Positions 36,336 to 44,982 of a stretch of 64,000 nt of DNA are shown here, piece after piece; the stretch's first letter is position 1; every line of letters begins with the position of its first letter. The notes under the pieces were generated by a model that saw only the letters and a program-made list of their open reading frames with translations, did no database searches and was not told the DNA's origin. Made by a program: the position numbers and the translations under genes. The stretch is from NCBI RefSeq assembly GCF_013375535.1, contig NZ_JABXJG010000001.1, positions 434,001-498,000 of the forward strand. Direction: 5' to 3'. This stretch comes from Sphingobium sp. 15-1. GTDB taxonomy: Bacteria; Pseudomonadota; Alphaproteobacteria; Sphingomonadales; Sphingomonadaceae.

Positions 36336-38195
36336 TCAGGGTAGGGCAGCCGTCAGCGGGCGCTCCATCAGGGCCGCTATTTTCTCATGCGCCTGGTAGA
36401 TGGCGGCGTAGCGTCCACCATTGTCCAGCAGGGACCGGTGCGATCCGATTTCCCGCACCTCGCCATTTTCGATGACGGCGATGCGGTGCGCCGACCGGAT
36501 GGTTTCCAGACGGTGGGCGATGACGATGGAGGTCCGCCCCTCGCAAAGCACCCGCAAGGCTCGCTGGATGCGCCTTTCGGTGCTGACGTCGACGGCCGAT
36601 GTGGCTTCGTCAAGGATCAGCACCGACGGATCGGCCAGATAGGCGCGGACGAGGCAGACCAGTTGCCGCTGGCCTTGGCTGAGCTGGCTGCCGAGCGGCC
36701 CGACATGGGTCGCATAGCCGTGGGGCAGGGCATTCAGCACGTCGTCCGCGCCGATGCGCCTCGATGCCGCGATCAGTTCCTCGTCGCTGGCTTCCGGCCG
36801 GGCGAGGCGGAGATTTTCCAGCACGGTGCCGCCGAAGAGAACATTGTCCTGAAGCACCACGCCGATATGGCGGCGCAGGCTGCGTTCGGAGATGCCGCGT
36901 ATGTCGCGTCCATCAAGCAGGACCGATCCTTCGTCCACATCGTAGAAGCGCGTCAGCAATTGGACGAGCGTGCTTTTGCCATGGCCGGTCGGGCCGACGA
37001 TCGCCAATAGCTCGCCCGCAGCGATGTCGAGCTTGAGGTCGCGAATGACCGGCTGGCCGGGGCGGTAGCCGAAACGGACGTTGCGGAATTCGATCCTGCC
37101 TTCGACGGCCTCCAGCACGGCGGTATCGGCCCGGTCCACGATCTCGGGCCGCGTATCGAGCAGCAGGAAGACGCGCTGGGCGCAGGCGGTGCCGTTGGCG
37201 AAACGCTCGAAAAGGTCGCTGAATTCCTGCAAGGGCGCGAGGAAGAGGAAGACGTAGAACAGGCTCTGCGTCAGTTCGCCCAGGGTCAGCGTGCCCAGCG
37301 CGATCCCACGCCCGCCGACCACCAGCGTCAGCGCCAGGCCCGCCGTGGTCAGCAGGCCGGTAAAGGGCGCGAACCAGCCCGAGCGGACGGAACCGTAGAT
37401 CAGGGAGCTGTTGAAATCCTCCAGCAACCCCTGATATTTGGCCAGATTTTCCCGCTCGCGGCCGGATTGCTTGATCAGGCGGATGGCGGCCACGGTTTCC
37501 ACCAGATGGGCGGTGAAGCGGCTGCGGTTTTCGGCCACCTTGGCCCAACTGCGCTGCGCCACCCGCTTGAAGAGGAAGGTGGCGACGATCAGGACCGGCA
37601 CCACCGCCACCAGCCCCGCCAGCAGAACCGGCGCGATCAGCCAGAGCAGGAAACCGGACAGGCACAGCCGCAATAGGGCGGAGAGGAATTCCGGCGGTCC
37701 CTGGATCAGCAGCGGTTCCAGCGTGTCGACGTCGCGGTCGGCGCGGGCGATGATGCGGCCCGCCTTGGTGCGGTCGAAATAGCCGACGCTCAGCGTCTGA
37801 ACATGAGCGAAGACGCGGCTGCGCAGGTCGTTGAGCAGGCGGATCGCCGCAACCCCGGCGCAATATTGCGATAGGCCGCCCAGCGCGAAACGCACGGCCC
37901 AGCTTGCCGCCAGCCCGGCGCAGGCCCAGGCGATCAGCGGGGCGTCGATGCCGTCCCCGGCCTTGGTCTCAGCATGGCGCAGCCCTTGGTCGATGACGAG
38001 GCCGATCAGCAGCGGCCGGGCGAAGATCGCCAGCACCTGCACCATCTCTATGCCGATGACCGCCGCGATGGGGCGCCAGATCGGCGCAAGCAGCGGGATC
38101 AGCCGTTCGACCACGCTCTGGTTCAGGCTGCGCTGGGAGAATTTCTCCTCCAGTTCGATGTCGGACAGGGCGCTGTCGCCTCTGAATGCGTTCAT
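36336..38195 (-). CDS. ABC exporter half-transporter A (non-canonical signature loop)
   Basis: 619 aa. N-terminal six-TM exporter domain (about residues 30-330), C-terminal NBD. Walker A GPTGHGKST, Walker B VLILDEATSAVD with the catalytic Glu present, switch His in SIVIAHRLETI. The signature loop is LSQGQRQL instead of LSGGQ. Its partner gene starts directly upstream (5 bases apart) and has the complementary set of substitutions, so the two form an asymmetric heterodimer like TM287/288 or BmrCD. Last gene of the run that begins with the desulfinase genes; substrate unknown. Confidence 0.92.
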   Translation of the reverse strand: MNAFRGDSALSDIELEEKFSQRSLNQSVVERLIPLLAPIWRPIAAVIGIEMVQVLAIFARPLLIGLVIDQGLRHAETKAGDGIDAPLIAWACAGLAASWAVRFALGGLSQYCAGVAAIRLLNDLRSRVFAHVQTLSVGYFDRTKAGRIIARADRDVDTLEPLLIQGPPEFLSALLRLCLSGFLLWLIAPVLLAGLVAVVPVLIVATFLFKRVAQRSWAKVAENRSRFTAHLVETVAAIRLIKQSGRERENLAKYQGLLEDFNSSLIYGSVRSGWFAPFTGLLTTAGLALTLVVGGRGIALGTLTLGELTQSLFYVFLFLAPLQEFSDLFERFANGTACAQRVFLLLDTRPEIVDRADTAVLEAVEGRIEFRNVRFGYRPGQPVIRDLKLDIAAGELLAIVGPTGHGKSTLVQLLTRFYDVDEGSVLLDGRDIRGISERSLRRHIGVVLQDNVLFGGTVLENLRLARPEASDEELIAASRRIGADDVLNALPHGYATHVGPLGSQLSQGQRQLVCLVRAYLADPSVLILDEATSAVDVSTERRIQRALRVLCEGRTSIVIAHRLETIRSAHRIAVIENGEVREIGSHRSLLDNGGRYAAIYQAHEKIAALMERPLTAALP

Positions 38196-38200
38196 GTGTC

Positions 38201-39982
38201 TTACAGTCCCATCAGGTCGCGATAGGCCGCGCTGTCCTGCGACAATTGCTCATGCGTGCCCTCTGCGACGATCCGGCCGCCGCTCAGCACCGCTACCCGG
38301 TCGGCGGCGAGCGCGGTCGACAGGCGGCTGGCGACGATCAGCAGAGTGACCGGGCGTTCGGCGCGGAGCTTGCGGATATTGTCGATGGCCCGCCTTTCGG
38401 TCTGCGCGTCGAGGGCGCTGGTGGCGTCGTCCAGGATCAATATGTCTGCGTCCGCCAGCAATGCGCGGGCCAAGCACACACGCTGGCGCTGGCCGCCCGA
38501 GAGGGTCGCGCCCCGGTCGCCCACCCGCGTTTCCAGCCCGTCCTCAAGGCGGGCCAGCAATTCGCCCGCCGCCGCCTTGTCCAGCGCCGCGCGCAGATCG
38601 TCGTCGGTCGCATTGGGCGCGCAGAGGCGCAGATTGGCGGCCAGCGTGTCGGAAAAGAGGAAGCTTTCCTGCGGCAGCACATGGACGCGGTGGCGCAACT
38701 CATGCAGGTCGCTCGTCCGCACGTCCCGCCAGCCGGTTTCCGCCGACCCCAGTTCGACGCGGCCCTCGTCCACCTCCACCAGCCGGGGGAGCAGGGCGGT
38801 GAGGATGCTCTTGCCCGATCCGGTCGCGCCGACCAGCGCCACGACCTCGCCCGGCCGCACGGCAAGGCTGAGGTCGCGCAGCACGGTTGCCCCATCACCC
38901 AGCGGCGAGGCGGCGACATGCGACAGGCGGAAACCGATGGGGCCTTCGGGCAGCGGCGCATTGCCCGAATTGATGACCGGCTCCGCATCCAGCACTTCCC
39001 AGATGCGCGCAGCCGAAGCGCGGGCGTCCGCGATCACTTGCAACAGGCGGCCGATGCTCTCGATCCGCAGGACCAGCGTGTTGACGACCAGCATCGCCGC
39101 CACCAGCGCGCCCAGGCCGAGCGCGCCATGCGCCACCATCCAGGCGCCCAGGCCCAGCACCCAGGCATGGGATAGGGCGATGATCGTCTGGGGCAGGGGA
39201 ATGCGGCGGCAGGCGTGGCGGATCGCCGCCCGCGCCTCCACCCGGAACAGGTCGACATGGCGGCGGAAGCGCTCGGCGCGCGCCTCGCCCAACGAGAAAG
39301 CCTTGATGACGCGGACGCCGTTGACGCCTTCGGACAGGTCCTGCGTCACGGCGTCATAGGCATCCCCGATCCGCCGGTCGAGCGCCACCAGCGTGTCGGC
39401 TTCCGACCAGAGCAGGCCGATGCCGAGCGCCAGCAGCACCAGCGGACCCAAAGCGAGCCAGGGCGAATAGAGCGCCAGCAGTCCAAGCGAGATGGTCACG
39501 ATCAGCCCGGTTTCGAAAATCTGCCGCCAGAAATTGATCAGCGCGTCGCGCACCTTGTCGGCGTCGCGGGTCATGCGCGTCACCATCTCGCCCACGCCAT
39601 GGCTCCAGTGATAGGCAAGGTCGAGGCGCTGTATCTGCGTCAATATGCGCCCGCGCAGGATGGTCAGCAGCCGCTGGCCGATGGAGAGGGAGAGGAGGCT
39701 CGCGCCATATTGCACCGCCGCCCGCGCCAGCGAGAGGCCGATCAGCAGCGCGACCCAGAACCAGGCGCGGTCATAATGCAGCAGCCCGTCCGGTCCGGCG
39801 ACGACCAGCCTGCCATGCTGCGCTTCCTGCACGGCATGGCCGACCATCACCTGCTGGCCGACCAGCGCGACGTTGACGGCGGCCAGCAGCACCGCCGTCA
39901 GCGCGAACCGGCCCGGCATCTCGCCATAGATGGCAAGGCAGCGCAGCAACGGGCTGCGTTGCAGAAATCCTCTCTCCCCCAT
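38201..39982 (-). CDS. ABC exporter half-transporter B (degenerate ATP site)
   Basis: 593 aa from ATG 39982, 8 bases after the stop of the desulfinase gene; longer upstream frames overlap that gene. Six-TM domain then NBD. Walker A GATGSGKSI, canonical signature LSGGQRQRVCLARA, but Walker B ends ILILDDATSALD, with Asp in place of the catalytic Glu, and the switch position reads LLIVASRLST, with Ser in place of His. So its own ATP site should be hydrolysis-deficient, while its signature completes the active site of protein A. The position links it to sulfur metabolism. Confidence 0.92.
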   Translation of the reverse strand: MGERGFLQRSPLLRCLAIYGEMPGRFALTAVLLAAVNVALVGQQVMVGHAVQEAQHGRLVVAGPDGLLHYDRAWFWVALLIGLSLARAAVQYGASLLSLSIGQRLLTILRGRILTQIQRLDLAYHWSHGVGEMVTRMTRDADKVRDALINFWRQIFETGLIVTISLGLLALYSPWLALGPLVLLALGIGLLWSEADTLVALDRRIGDAYDAVTQDLSEGVNGVRVIKAFSLGEARAERFRRHVDLFRVEARAAIRHACRRIPLPQTIIALSHAWVLGLGAWMVAHGALGLGALVAAMLVVNTLVLRIESIGRLLQVIADARASAARIWEVLDAEPVINSGNAPLPEGPIGFRLSHVAASPLGDGATVLRDLSLAVRPGEVVALVGATGSGKSILTALLPRLVEVDEGRVELGSAETGWRDVRTSDLHELRHRVHVLPQESFLFSDTLAANLRLCAPNATDDDLRAALDKAAAGELLARLEDGLETRVGDRGATLSGGQRQRVCLARALLADADILILDDATSALDAQTERRAIDNIRKLRAERPVTLLIVASRLSTALAADRVAVLSGGRIVAEGTHEQLSQDSAAYRDLMGL

Positions 39983-39990
39983 GGTCTCGT

Positions 39991-41049
39991 TCAGCTTGCG
40001 AGCGCGAGCGACTGCGCCGCTTCCAGCGGACGGGCGTCGATCCAGTCGCGCACGTCGAAGCTTTGGGGCAAGAAGTTCCAGCGGTGCAGGAAGTTGGTGA
40101 AGTCCTGAATGGCCGTGACCGACTGTTCGGCAAGGTCTGTCTTCAGCTTCGTCTGCGCGTCCTCGCCATAGGCGATGCTGACCCAATATTCGCTGCTGTT
40201 GGTTTCGCGGGCGAGATAGCGGCGGACTTCGGACGGGTGGGACTGCGCCCAACGCTCGGCGCGCAGCACTTGCTCGACAATGGTGACGGCGGCGTCGAAA
40301 TGATGGTCAATCAGATGGCCGTCCACCGCCAGCGTGCGCGGCGTGCCGTTGTTGGAGCGCACCAGCGGATCGGGATGGATGCCGGTGTCGATCACCGTGG
40401 TCAGGCCGAATTGATGCGCGATCTGAGCGCCGCTCGCGCCCTTCAGGAAGATCGCGTCCACCTCGCCGCGCAGCAGGGCGATCAGTTCGAGATTGTTAGC
40501 CCGCGCCCGGCTGGTGCTGCGCCCGTTCCAGGCGAGCGTGCCACCGATGGTCTGCGCCTGTCCGTCGCTATAATGGGTTTTGATGTCCTGATCGACGATC
40601 TCGACGTCGGAGACTTCCAGTCCCTCCAGCCGCAATGCATTTTCAAGGCCGCGAATGGCCTGTGCGCGGGTGAAGTCGATCTCGACATTCTTCCAGTTGG
40701 GCAGGCCAAAGCGCCGGCCTTTCAGGTCGCGCACCGTCTCGATGCCGGATTCCGGGCTGGCGAGGATCAACTGTGTCTCGTCCGCCCAGGACAGGCCGAT
40801 AACCCGCGTGTCGCGGCCCCGCGCCTTCGCGCTGATCGCCGGGATATTGCCGCCATGGCGCACGCTGTTCTGGACGGTGTGCGAGAAATGCGACTCGCGC
40901 TTGGAAAAATCGCTGGATTCGAGCAGCGAGGACAGGCTGGTGCCCTGTGCGCGGAAGGCTTCCTCCAGCCAGCCTTGTTGGATGGCGATGCCAAGGCCGG
41001 TGGGGACGGGACAGCGTGTGTACCAGAGCGTGTCGAGTTTGTTGCTCAT
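39991..41049 (-). CDS. DszB-like desulfinase (paralogue 1)
   Basis: 352 aa with AAAGGAT eight bases before the ATG. Related to 2'-hydroxybiphenyl-2-sulfinate desulfinase, which splits an aryl sulfinate to sulfite. The catalytic Cys context is conserved (TLWYTRCPVPTGLG, Cys13), and the His and Arg of the DszB site are present with the right spacing of 10 (His54 in RESHF; Arg64 in VRHGGNIP). The fold is that of ABC solute-binding proteins (DLKGRRFGLPNWK), but there is no signal peptide, so it should be a cytoplasmic enzyme. It lies downstream of a DszA-type monooxygenase gene and upstream of an ABC exporter pair. Confidence 0.85.
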   Translation of the reverse strand: MSNKLDTLWYTRCPVPTGLGIAIQQGWLEEAFRAQGTSLSSLLESSDFSKRESHFSHTVQNSVRHGGNIPAISAKARGRDTRVIGLSWADETQLILASPESGIETVRDLKGRRFGLPNWKNVEIDFTRAQAIRGLENALRLEGLEVSDVEIVDQDIKTHYSDGQAQTIGGTLAWNGRSTSRARANNLELIALLRGEVDAIFLKGASGAQIAHQFGLTTVIDTGIHPDPLVRSNNGTPRTLAVDGHLIDHHFDAAVTIVEQVLRAERWAQSHPSEVRRYLARETNSSEYWVSIAYGEDAQTKLKTDLAEQSVTAIQDFTNFLHRWNFLPQSFDVRDWIDARPLEAAQSLALAS

Positions 41050-41078
41050 TCGGCAATCCTTTCGATTTTAAATGCGAC

Positions 41079-41107
41079 ATGCTCCTGCGCAGGCAGGAGC
41101 CCAGTTC
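41079..41107. repeat. Half copy of the GTGCTCCTGCG repeat
   Basis: ATGCTCCTGCGCAGGCAGGA then GCCCAGTTC, left arm only, in the 143-base gap between desulfinase 1 and the monooxygenase gene. A further short palindrome CGCCTGCGCAGGCG is at about 41170. Confidence 0.7.
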
Positions 41108-41192
41108 AGAGGGTGCGTATTTTCAGGCGGCGGGCTTGGGCTCTCACGAGCCGCTTGTCTTGTTCGAGCGCCTGCGCAGGCGAACGGCAGTT

Positions 41193-42551
41193 CTAAGCGG
41201 CGGACTCCAGAACGGCTTCGGCTGGAGCAACCCGCTCATTCGGATTCTCCGGACGCGGCAGGTTCAGATGCTCGCGCAGCGTCGTGCCCTCATAGTCAGT
41301 CCGGAAAAGCCCGCGCCGCTGGAGTTCCGGCACCACGAGGTTCACGAAATCCTCCAGCGAACTCGGCAGCAGCGGCGGGATCAGGTTGAAGCCGTCGGCG
41401 GCGTCGCGCTCGAACCAGTCCTGTATCTGGTCGGCAATGTCGACCGGCGTGCCCAGCACCACTCGATGCCCGCGCACCGCGTTGAAGCGCAGGAAAAGCT
41501 GGCGGATGGTGAGATTCTCGCGCCGTGCCAGCGCGGTGAGCTGCCGCCAGCGGCCCTTGCCATTCTCCGGCTCCGGCAGGTCGGGCAGCGGCCCATCGAG
41601 CGGATAGGCGCTGACATCATGGCCCATTAGATTGAGGTCGCCGGAAAAATCGACTTTCTCCTCCAGCGCGCCGAACTTGTCCTGCGCTTCCTGAAGGCTG
41701 GAACCGATGGTGAAGGACAGGCCCGGCATCACTTTCAGCGTGTCGGGATCGCGCCCATAGCCCGCCACCCGCGCCTTCACATCCTTGTAGAAGGCCTGCG
41801 CATCCTCGATGAACTGGGCGGCGGCATAGATCATCTCGGCATGGCGGGCGGCGAAATCGCGGCCGACCTCCGAATTGCCCGCCTGCGCGAATACGGGATA
41901 ACCCTGGATCGGGCGCGGCATGTCGAGCACGCTGTCGATGCCATAATAAGGCCCGCGATAATGGACCGGATGCACGGCGTCGGCATTGAGGTAGATGCCG
42001 CTCTCCTTGTCCGCGCCTTCGAAGGCGTCGTCTTCCCAACTGTTCCACAGCGCTTTGGCCAGTTCCACGAAATCATGGGCGCGGGCATAGCGTTCGGCAT
42101 GGCTGGCCGGCTGGTCGATGCCGAAGCTTTTCGCTGCGCCGTCCGCCAGCGAGGACACGATGTTCCAGCCGATCCGTCCGCCGCTGATATGGTCGAGCGA
42201 GGCGAAGCGCCGCGCCAGCGCATAGGGCTGCTCGAAATTGGTGTTCACCGTCGCCACCAGCCCGATATGGCTGGTGATGCTGGCCAGCGCCGCCGTCGCG
42301 GTCAGCGGTTCGAAATCGAGGAAAGCGTGCCGCCGGGCGATCCCCTTGGTGCTGTCGCCGCTCTGCCCCACGAAATCCGCGAAGAAGGCGGCGTCCAGCT
42401 TGCCGCGCTCGGCGGTGCGGACGAGGTAGGCCCAATAGCGGAAATCGGGCTTGCCGGTATCGGCGGTGCCCGGCTGGCGCCAGGCGCCGGGATGATGGCC
42501 GTGGCGGGTGAGGAATACGGCAAGCGCGAGCTCGCGCTTCTTCTGGGACAT
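41193..42551 (-). CDS. DszA/NtaA/SnaA-family FMNH2-dependent monooxygenase
   Basis: 452 aa, the usual length of the family (DszA, NtaA about 453). CGGAG lies upstream of the ATG. Flavin-dependent TIM barrel: LAVFLTRHGHHPGAWRQPG at the start, LDAAFFADFVG, the family block NTNFEQPYALARRFASLDHI followed by SGGRIGWNIVSS, and HAERYARAHDFVELAKALWN. Members open sulfones (DszA), nitrilotriacetate or similar compounds using reduced flavin from a separate reductase. Here it is followed by a DszB-like gene, the DszA-DszB order, which suggests sulfone to sulfinate to sulfite chemistry. Confidence 0.9.
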   Translation of the reverse strand: MSQKKRELALAVFLTRHGHHPGAWRQPGTADTGKPDFRYWAYLVRTAERGKLDAAFFADFVGQSGDSTKGIARRHAFLDFEPLTATAALASITSHIGLVATVNTNFEQPYALARRFASLDHISGGRIGWNIVSSLADGAAKSFGIDQPASHAERYARAHDFVELAKALWNSWEDDAFEGADKESGIYLNADAVHPVHYRGPYYGIDSVLDMPRPIQGYPVFAQAGNSEVGRDFAARHAEMIYAAAQFIEDAQAFYKDVKARVAGYGRDPDTLKVMPGLSFTIGSSLQEAQDKFGALEEKVDFSGDLNLMGHDVSAYPLDGPLPDLPEPENGKGRWRQLTALARRENLTIRQLFLRFNAVRGHRVVLGTPVDIADQIQDWFERDAADGFNLIPPLLPSSLEDFVNLVVPELQRRGLFRTDYEGTTLREHLNLPRPENPNERVAPAEAVLESAA

Positions 42552-42617
42552 GGGATCGCTCCGGAAAGCGACGCCTGCTGCTGGAGCATGGCGCGGTTGA
42601 CCGGAAGCACCCCACCT

Positions 42618-42692
42618 CCGTTCGGGCTGAGCTTGTCGAAGCCTCTTACTTCTTCAAGAGAAGGAAGGCCTTTCGACAGGCTCAGGGCGAAC
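42618..42692. repeat. GTTCGGGCTGAGCTTGTCGAAG inverted repeat
   Basis: Left arm GTTCGGGCTGAGCTTGTCGA, right arm TTCGACAGGCTCAGGGCGAA. Imperfect hairpin in the 208-base gap between the aldolase and monooxygenase genes. A half copy is at 16252. It may trim or stabilise the polycistronic message. Confidence 0.8.
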
Positions 42693-42759
42693 ATAAGGAT
42701 AAGGAAAAGTGTCCCGATTGACCGCAGCCCGCTCAGCAACGGGCGCCGAACTTCAAATG

Positions 42760-43506
42760 TTACTCAGCGGCCTGCACAGCCGGTTCGGGCAGGTGGATCG
42801 TGCCGTCATCGTCGACGCGGGCGTCGGGCGGGACCAGCTTGCCCATCTTCCACTGCTGCTCCAGCACGCCGGGGCCGAAGGGTTTCGATCCGCCCAGCGC
42901 CTGCCCCAATATCTGGAACTGCGCGCCTTCCTCCAGCAGCACGATGGTGTTGGTAAGGTCGCGGAGGCTCTTCCAGCTCCAGATGGTCGCGCCGCCATTG
43001 GCTTCCACGATGCCGGGGACTTCGCGATCCTGCTCGATCGCCTCCAGGATGAAGTCGGGCTCAGGCTGGCGGCGGTTGATATAGACCGGAAGCTGCGCAG
43101 TGAAGCGGAACCGGCGGTTGGGCACGTACAGCAGTGGCAGTTCCGAATGCGCCTGCGAATAGGCGCCCAGATGCGGCGTGTGGACATGGCTGATCGCCTG
43201 GAAGTCCGGATATTTCTTGAAGATCTTGAGATAGCGCGCCGCGCCGCCCGGTGCGTTGCCCCAATGGAGGGTGCCGTCGAAGCCGATGACGCTGGTCACG
43301 GCCTGGTCGGGATCATCCTCCCAAAGACCAGCATAGTTCAGCGTGATGATCTTGTCTTCGTCGGGGATGCGGACGGCGAAGAACAGGGTGCCGCTGGCCG
43401 AGATGGTATGGGTCTCGCGCAGGACGCGGAAGGCGCGGCGGGCGTCCTTCTCGGTTTGCAGCACGAAGCCGATCGTATCCCTTGAAAGTCCGTTGGTGTC
43501 AGACAT
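42760..43506 (-). CDS. Class II aldolase/adducin-family protein
   Basis: 248 aa with AAAGGAAA seven bases before the ATG. Zinc-binding His motif HVHTPHLGAYSQAHSELPLL, the NGGATIWSW region with VLLEEGAQFQILGQALGG near the C-terminus. Family members cleave or dehydrate phosphosugars and related hydroxy-carbonyl compounds, or act as decarboxylases. It is 12 bases downstream of desulfinase 2 and in the same operon, so it may process the carbon skeleton left after sulfur removal; that role is inferred. Confidence 0.85.
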   Translation of the reverse strand: MSDTNGLSRDTIGFVLQTEKDARRAFRVLRETHTISASGTLFFAVRIPDEDKIITLNYAGLWEDDPDQAVTSVIGFDGTLHWGNAPGGAARYLKIFKKYPDFQAISHVHTPHLGAYSQAHSELPLLYVPNRRFRFTAQLPVYINRRQPEPDFILEAIEQDREVPGIVEANGGATIWSWKSLRDLTNTIVLLEEGAQFQILGQALGGSKPFGPGVLEQQWKMGKLVPPDARVDDDGTIHLPEPAVQAAE

Positions 43507-43518
43507 GCTTATTTCCTT

Positions 43519-44634
43519 TCAGGCTGGAATGGCGACAGGTTGGGGACGCTGGGCGTTGAGGGCGCGGGCGGCTTCCAGCGGCCTGGGATCGACCCAGTCG
43601 GACAGCGCGAAATCCGCGTCGAGGAAGCCGTGCGTGAACAGAAATTTCTTCTGGAGATCGAACAGGGCGAGCCGTTCGTCGTCCAGCGTCGGGTGCAGCC
43701 CTTCGTGCAGCCGGGCATAGGCTTGGTCGACGGCCTGCGCGCTGCCTTCCGTCTCATATTCGAGGATGTCGCGCAGCCGGTCGGGCTGTTCCGCAACCCA
43801 ATCGGCTGCGCGCAGGGTGACGGCCAGGAAGCGGACCAGCAGGTCGAAATGATCGTCGATGAGGCTCTGATGGACGGTGATCGGACGGGGCGTGCCGTTG
43901 TTCACGCGGAAGCGCGGGTCGGGCAGGGCATCGAGATCGATGGCGACGACCAGGCCGTTCTCCCGCGCCTGATCCAGCGCGGCGGCGCCCTTCACATAGA
44001 TGGCGTCGACCTTCCCTTCGACCAGCGCCTCGATCGGCCAGAGCCGCCCGACGCCGCTGCGCTGGCCCGATCCGCGTGGTTGCAGGTCGCGCCCGCTGCC
44101 GCCGATATTGCGCAGCCGGTCGGGCGTCTCGATCAGATCGACATCGTCGAAGCTCAGCCCCGCCGACGCCAAAGCGCCCTTATGGCCCGCGAGCGACATG
44201 CCGCGCGCGATGCTGGTGCCGCGCACATGGCTTGGGATGTCATTATGGCTCCAGCCGGGCAGGGCCAGCCGCTTGCCCTTGAGGTCGGCTGCGGAGCGGA
44301 TGCCGGAATCGGGCCGGGCGAGGATGAGCTGGCTCTCCTCGATCCAGGTGAGGCCGACCAGCTTCGTCGGCTCGCCCTGGGCGCGGGCGGCGATGGCCAG
44401 CATGTTGCCGCCCTCGCGGATCAGCGTGGGCAGGCGGTGGTCATAATGGTGCCGGCCGAGTTCCGATCCTGACTCCTGCAAGGTGCGCAGCGTAATGCCG
44501 TCGCCCTCGAAACTCTCGGTCAGCCAGCCCAGCTTGTAGGCGATGCCCGTGGCCGTCGGAACGGGGCAGCGGGTGAACCAGATCTCATCGGGCTGGTTGG
44601 CCTTTGTCGGGGCGCTGTCGGATAGGGTCGGCAC
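43519..44634 (-). CDS. DszB-like desulfinase (paralogue 2)
   Basis: 371 aa from GTG 44634 (a TTG at 44643 is possible). Cys23 in IWFTRCPVPTATG, His63 and Arg73 at DszB spacing in GRHHYDHRLPTLIREGGN. DLKGKRLALPGWSHNDIPSH resembles the solute-binding-protein fold; there is no export signal. First gene after a perfect sigma-54 promoter 38 bases upstream, followed by the aldolase, monooxygenase, desulfinase 1 and ABC genes. Confidence 0.85.
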   Translation of the reverse strand: MPTLSDSAPTKANQPDEIWFTRCPVPTATGIAYKLGWLTESFEGDGITLRTLQESGSELGRHHYDHRLPTLIREGGNMLAIAARAQGEPTKLVGLTWIEESQLILARPDSGIRSAADLKGKRLALPGWSHNDIPSHVRGTSIARGMSLAGHKGALASAGLSFDDVDLIETPDRLRNIGGSGRDLQPRGSGQRSGVGRLWPIEALVEGKVDAIYVKGAAALDQARENGLVVAIDLDALPDPRFRVNNGTPRPITVHQSLIDDHFDLLVRFLAVTLRAADWVAEQPDRLRDILEYETEGSAQAVDQAYARLHEGLHPTLDDERLALFDLQKKFLFTHGFLDADFALSDWVDPRPLEAARALNAQRPQPVAIPA

Positions 44635-44671
44635 GGCTGGCAAATCTCCGGTTGGTTGCCCGGAGAAAATC

Positions 44672-44686
44672 GCAAGAGCCGTGCCA
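44672..44686 (-). promoter_or_regulatory. Sigma-54 promoter of the desulfinase 2 operon
   Basis: Minus strand TGGCACGGCTCTTGC, an exact match to TGGCAC-N5-TTGC. Transcription would begin at about 44660, 26 bases before the GTG start. Confidence 0.9.
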
Positions 44687-44846
44687 ATCCGGAAAATGGC
44701 GGAATTGCGTGGGATTTGGAGAGAGGCGGCCGGTCGGAGTGCGGCATATTGAACAGCGGGGCTGCTGCTTTTTCACCGTGGAGCGCTTGGGGGTCGTTCT
44801 GGGTCGTTAGCGCATCGGATGGTAGGGAGGTGCTGACCTTCTCCCT

Positions 44847-44974
44847 CCCTTGAATACACCGTGCTCCTGCGAAGGCAGGAGCCCAGTCCCACCCTCCGTG
44901 TATCATCGCATCGCTTGAACTGGGCTCCTGCCTTCGCAGGAGCACGTATCGCTTAACGGCTACAAAGGGCCACT
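44847..44974. repeat. Dispersed palindromic repeat, copy 6 (long subtype)
   Basis: Core 44859-44947 CCGTGCTCCTGCGAAGGCAG ... CTGCCTTCGCAGGAGCACG. Loop CCGTGTATCATCGCATCG and flanks (TTGAATACAC, CGCTTAACG, GGGCCAC) match copies 3 and 4. It sits between the regulator stop and the desulfinase 2 promoter. Confidence 0.88.
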
Positions 44975-44982
44975 CCGCCCTC

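Noticed and set aside
39983..40252. N-terminal extension of ABC half-transporter B
   Set aside because: It overlaps the 3' end of desulfinase 1 in another frame and does not look like protein; ATG 39982 is well placed.
42735..42755. Possible sigma-54 site upstream of the DszA-type gene (CGGCGCCCGTTGC on the minus strand)
   Set aside because: The GG-to-GC distance is eight bases instead of ten, and the -24 half is poor.
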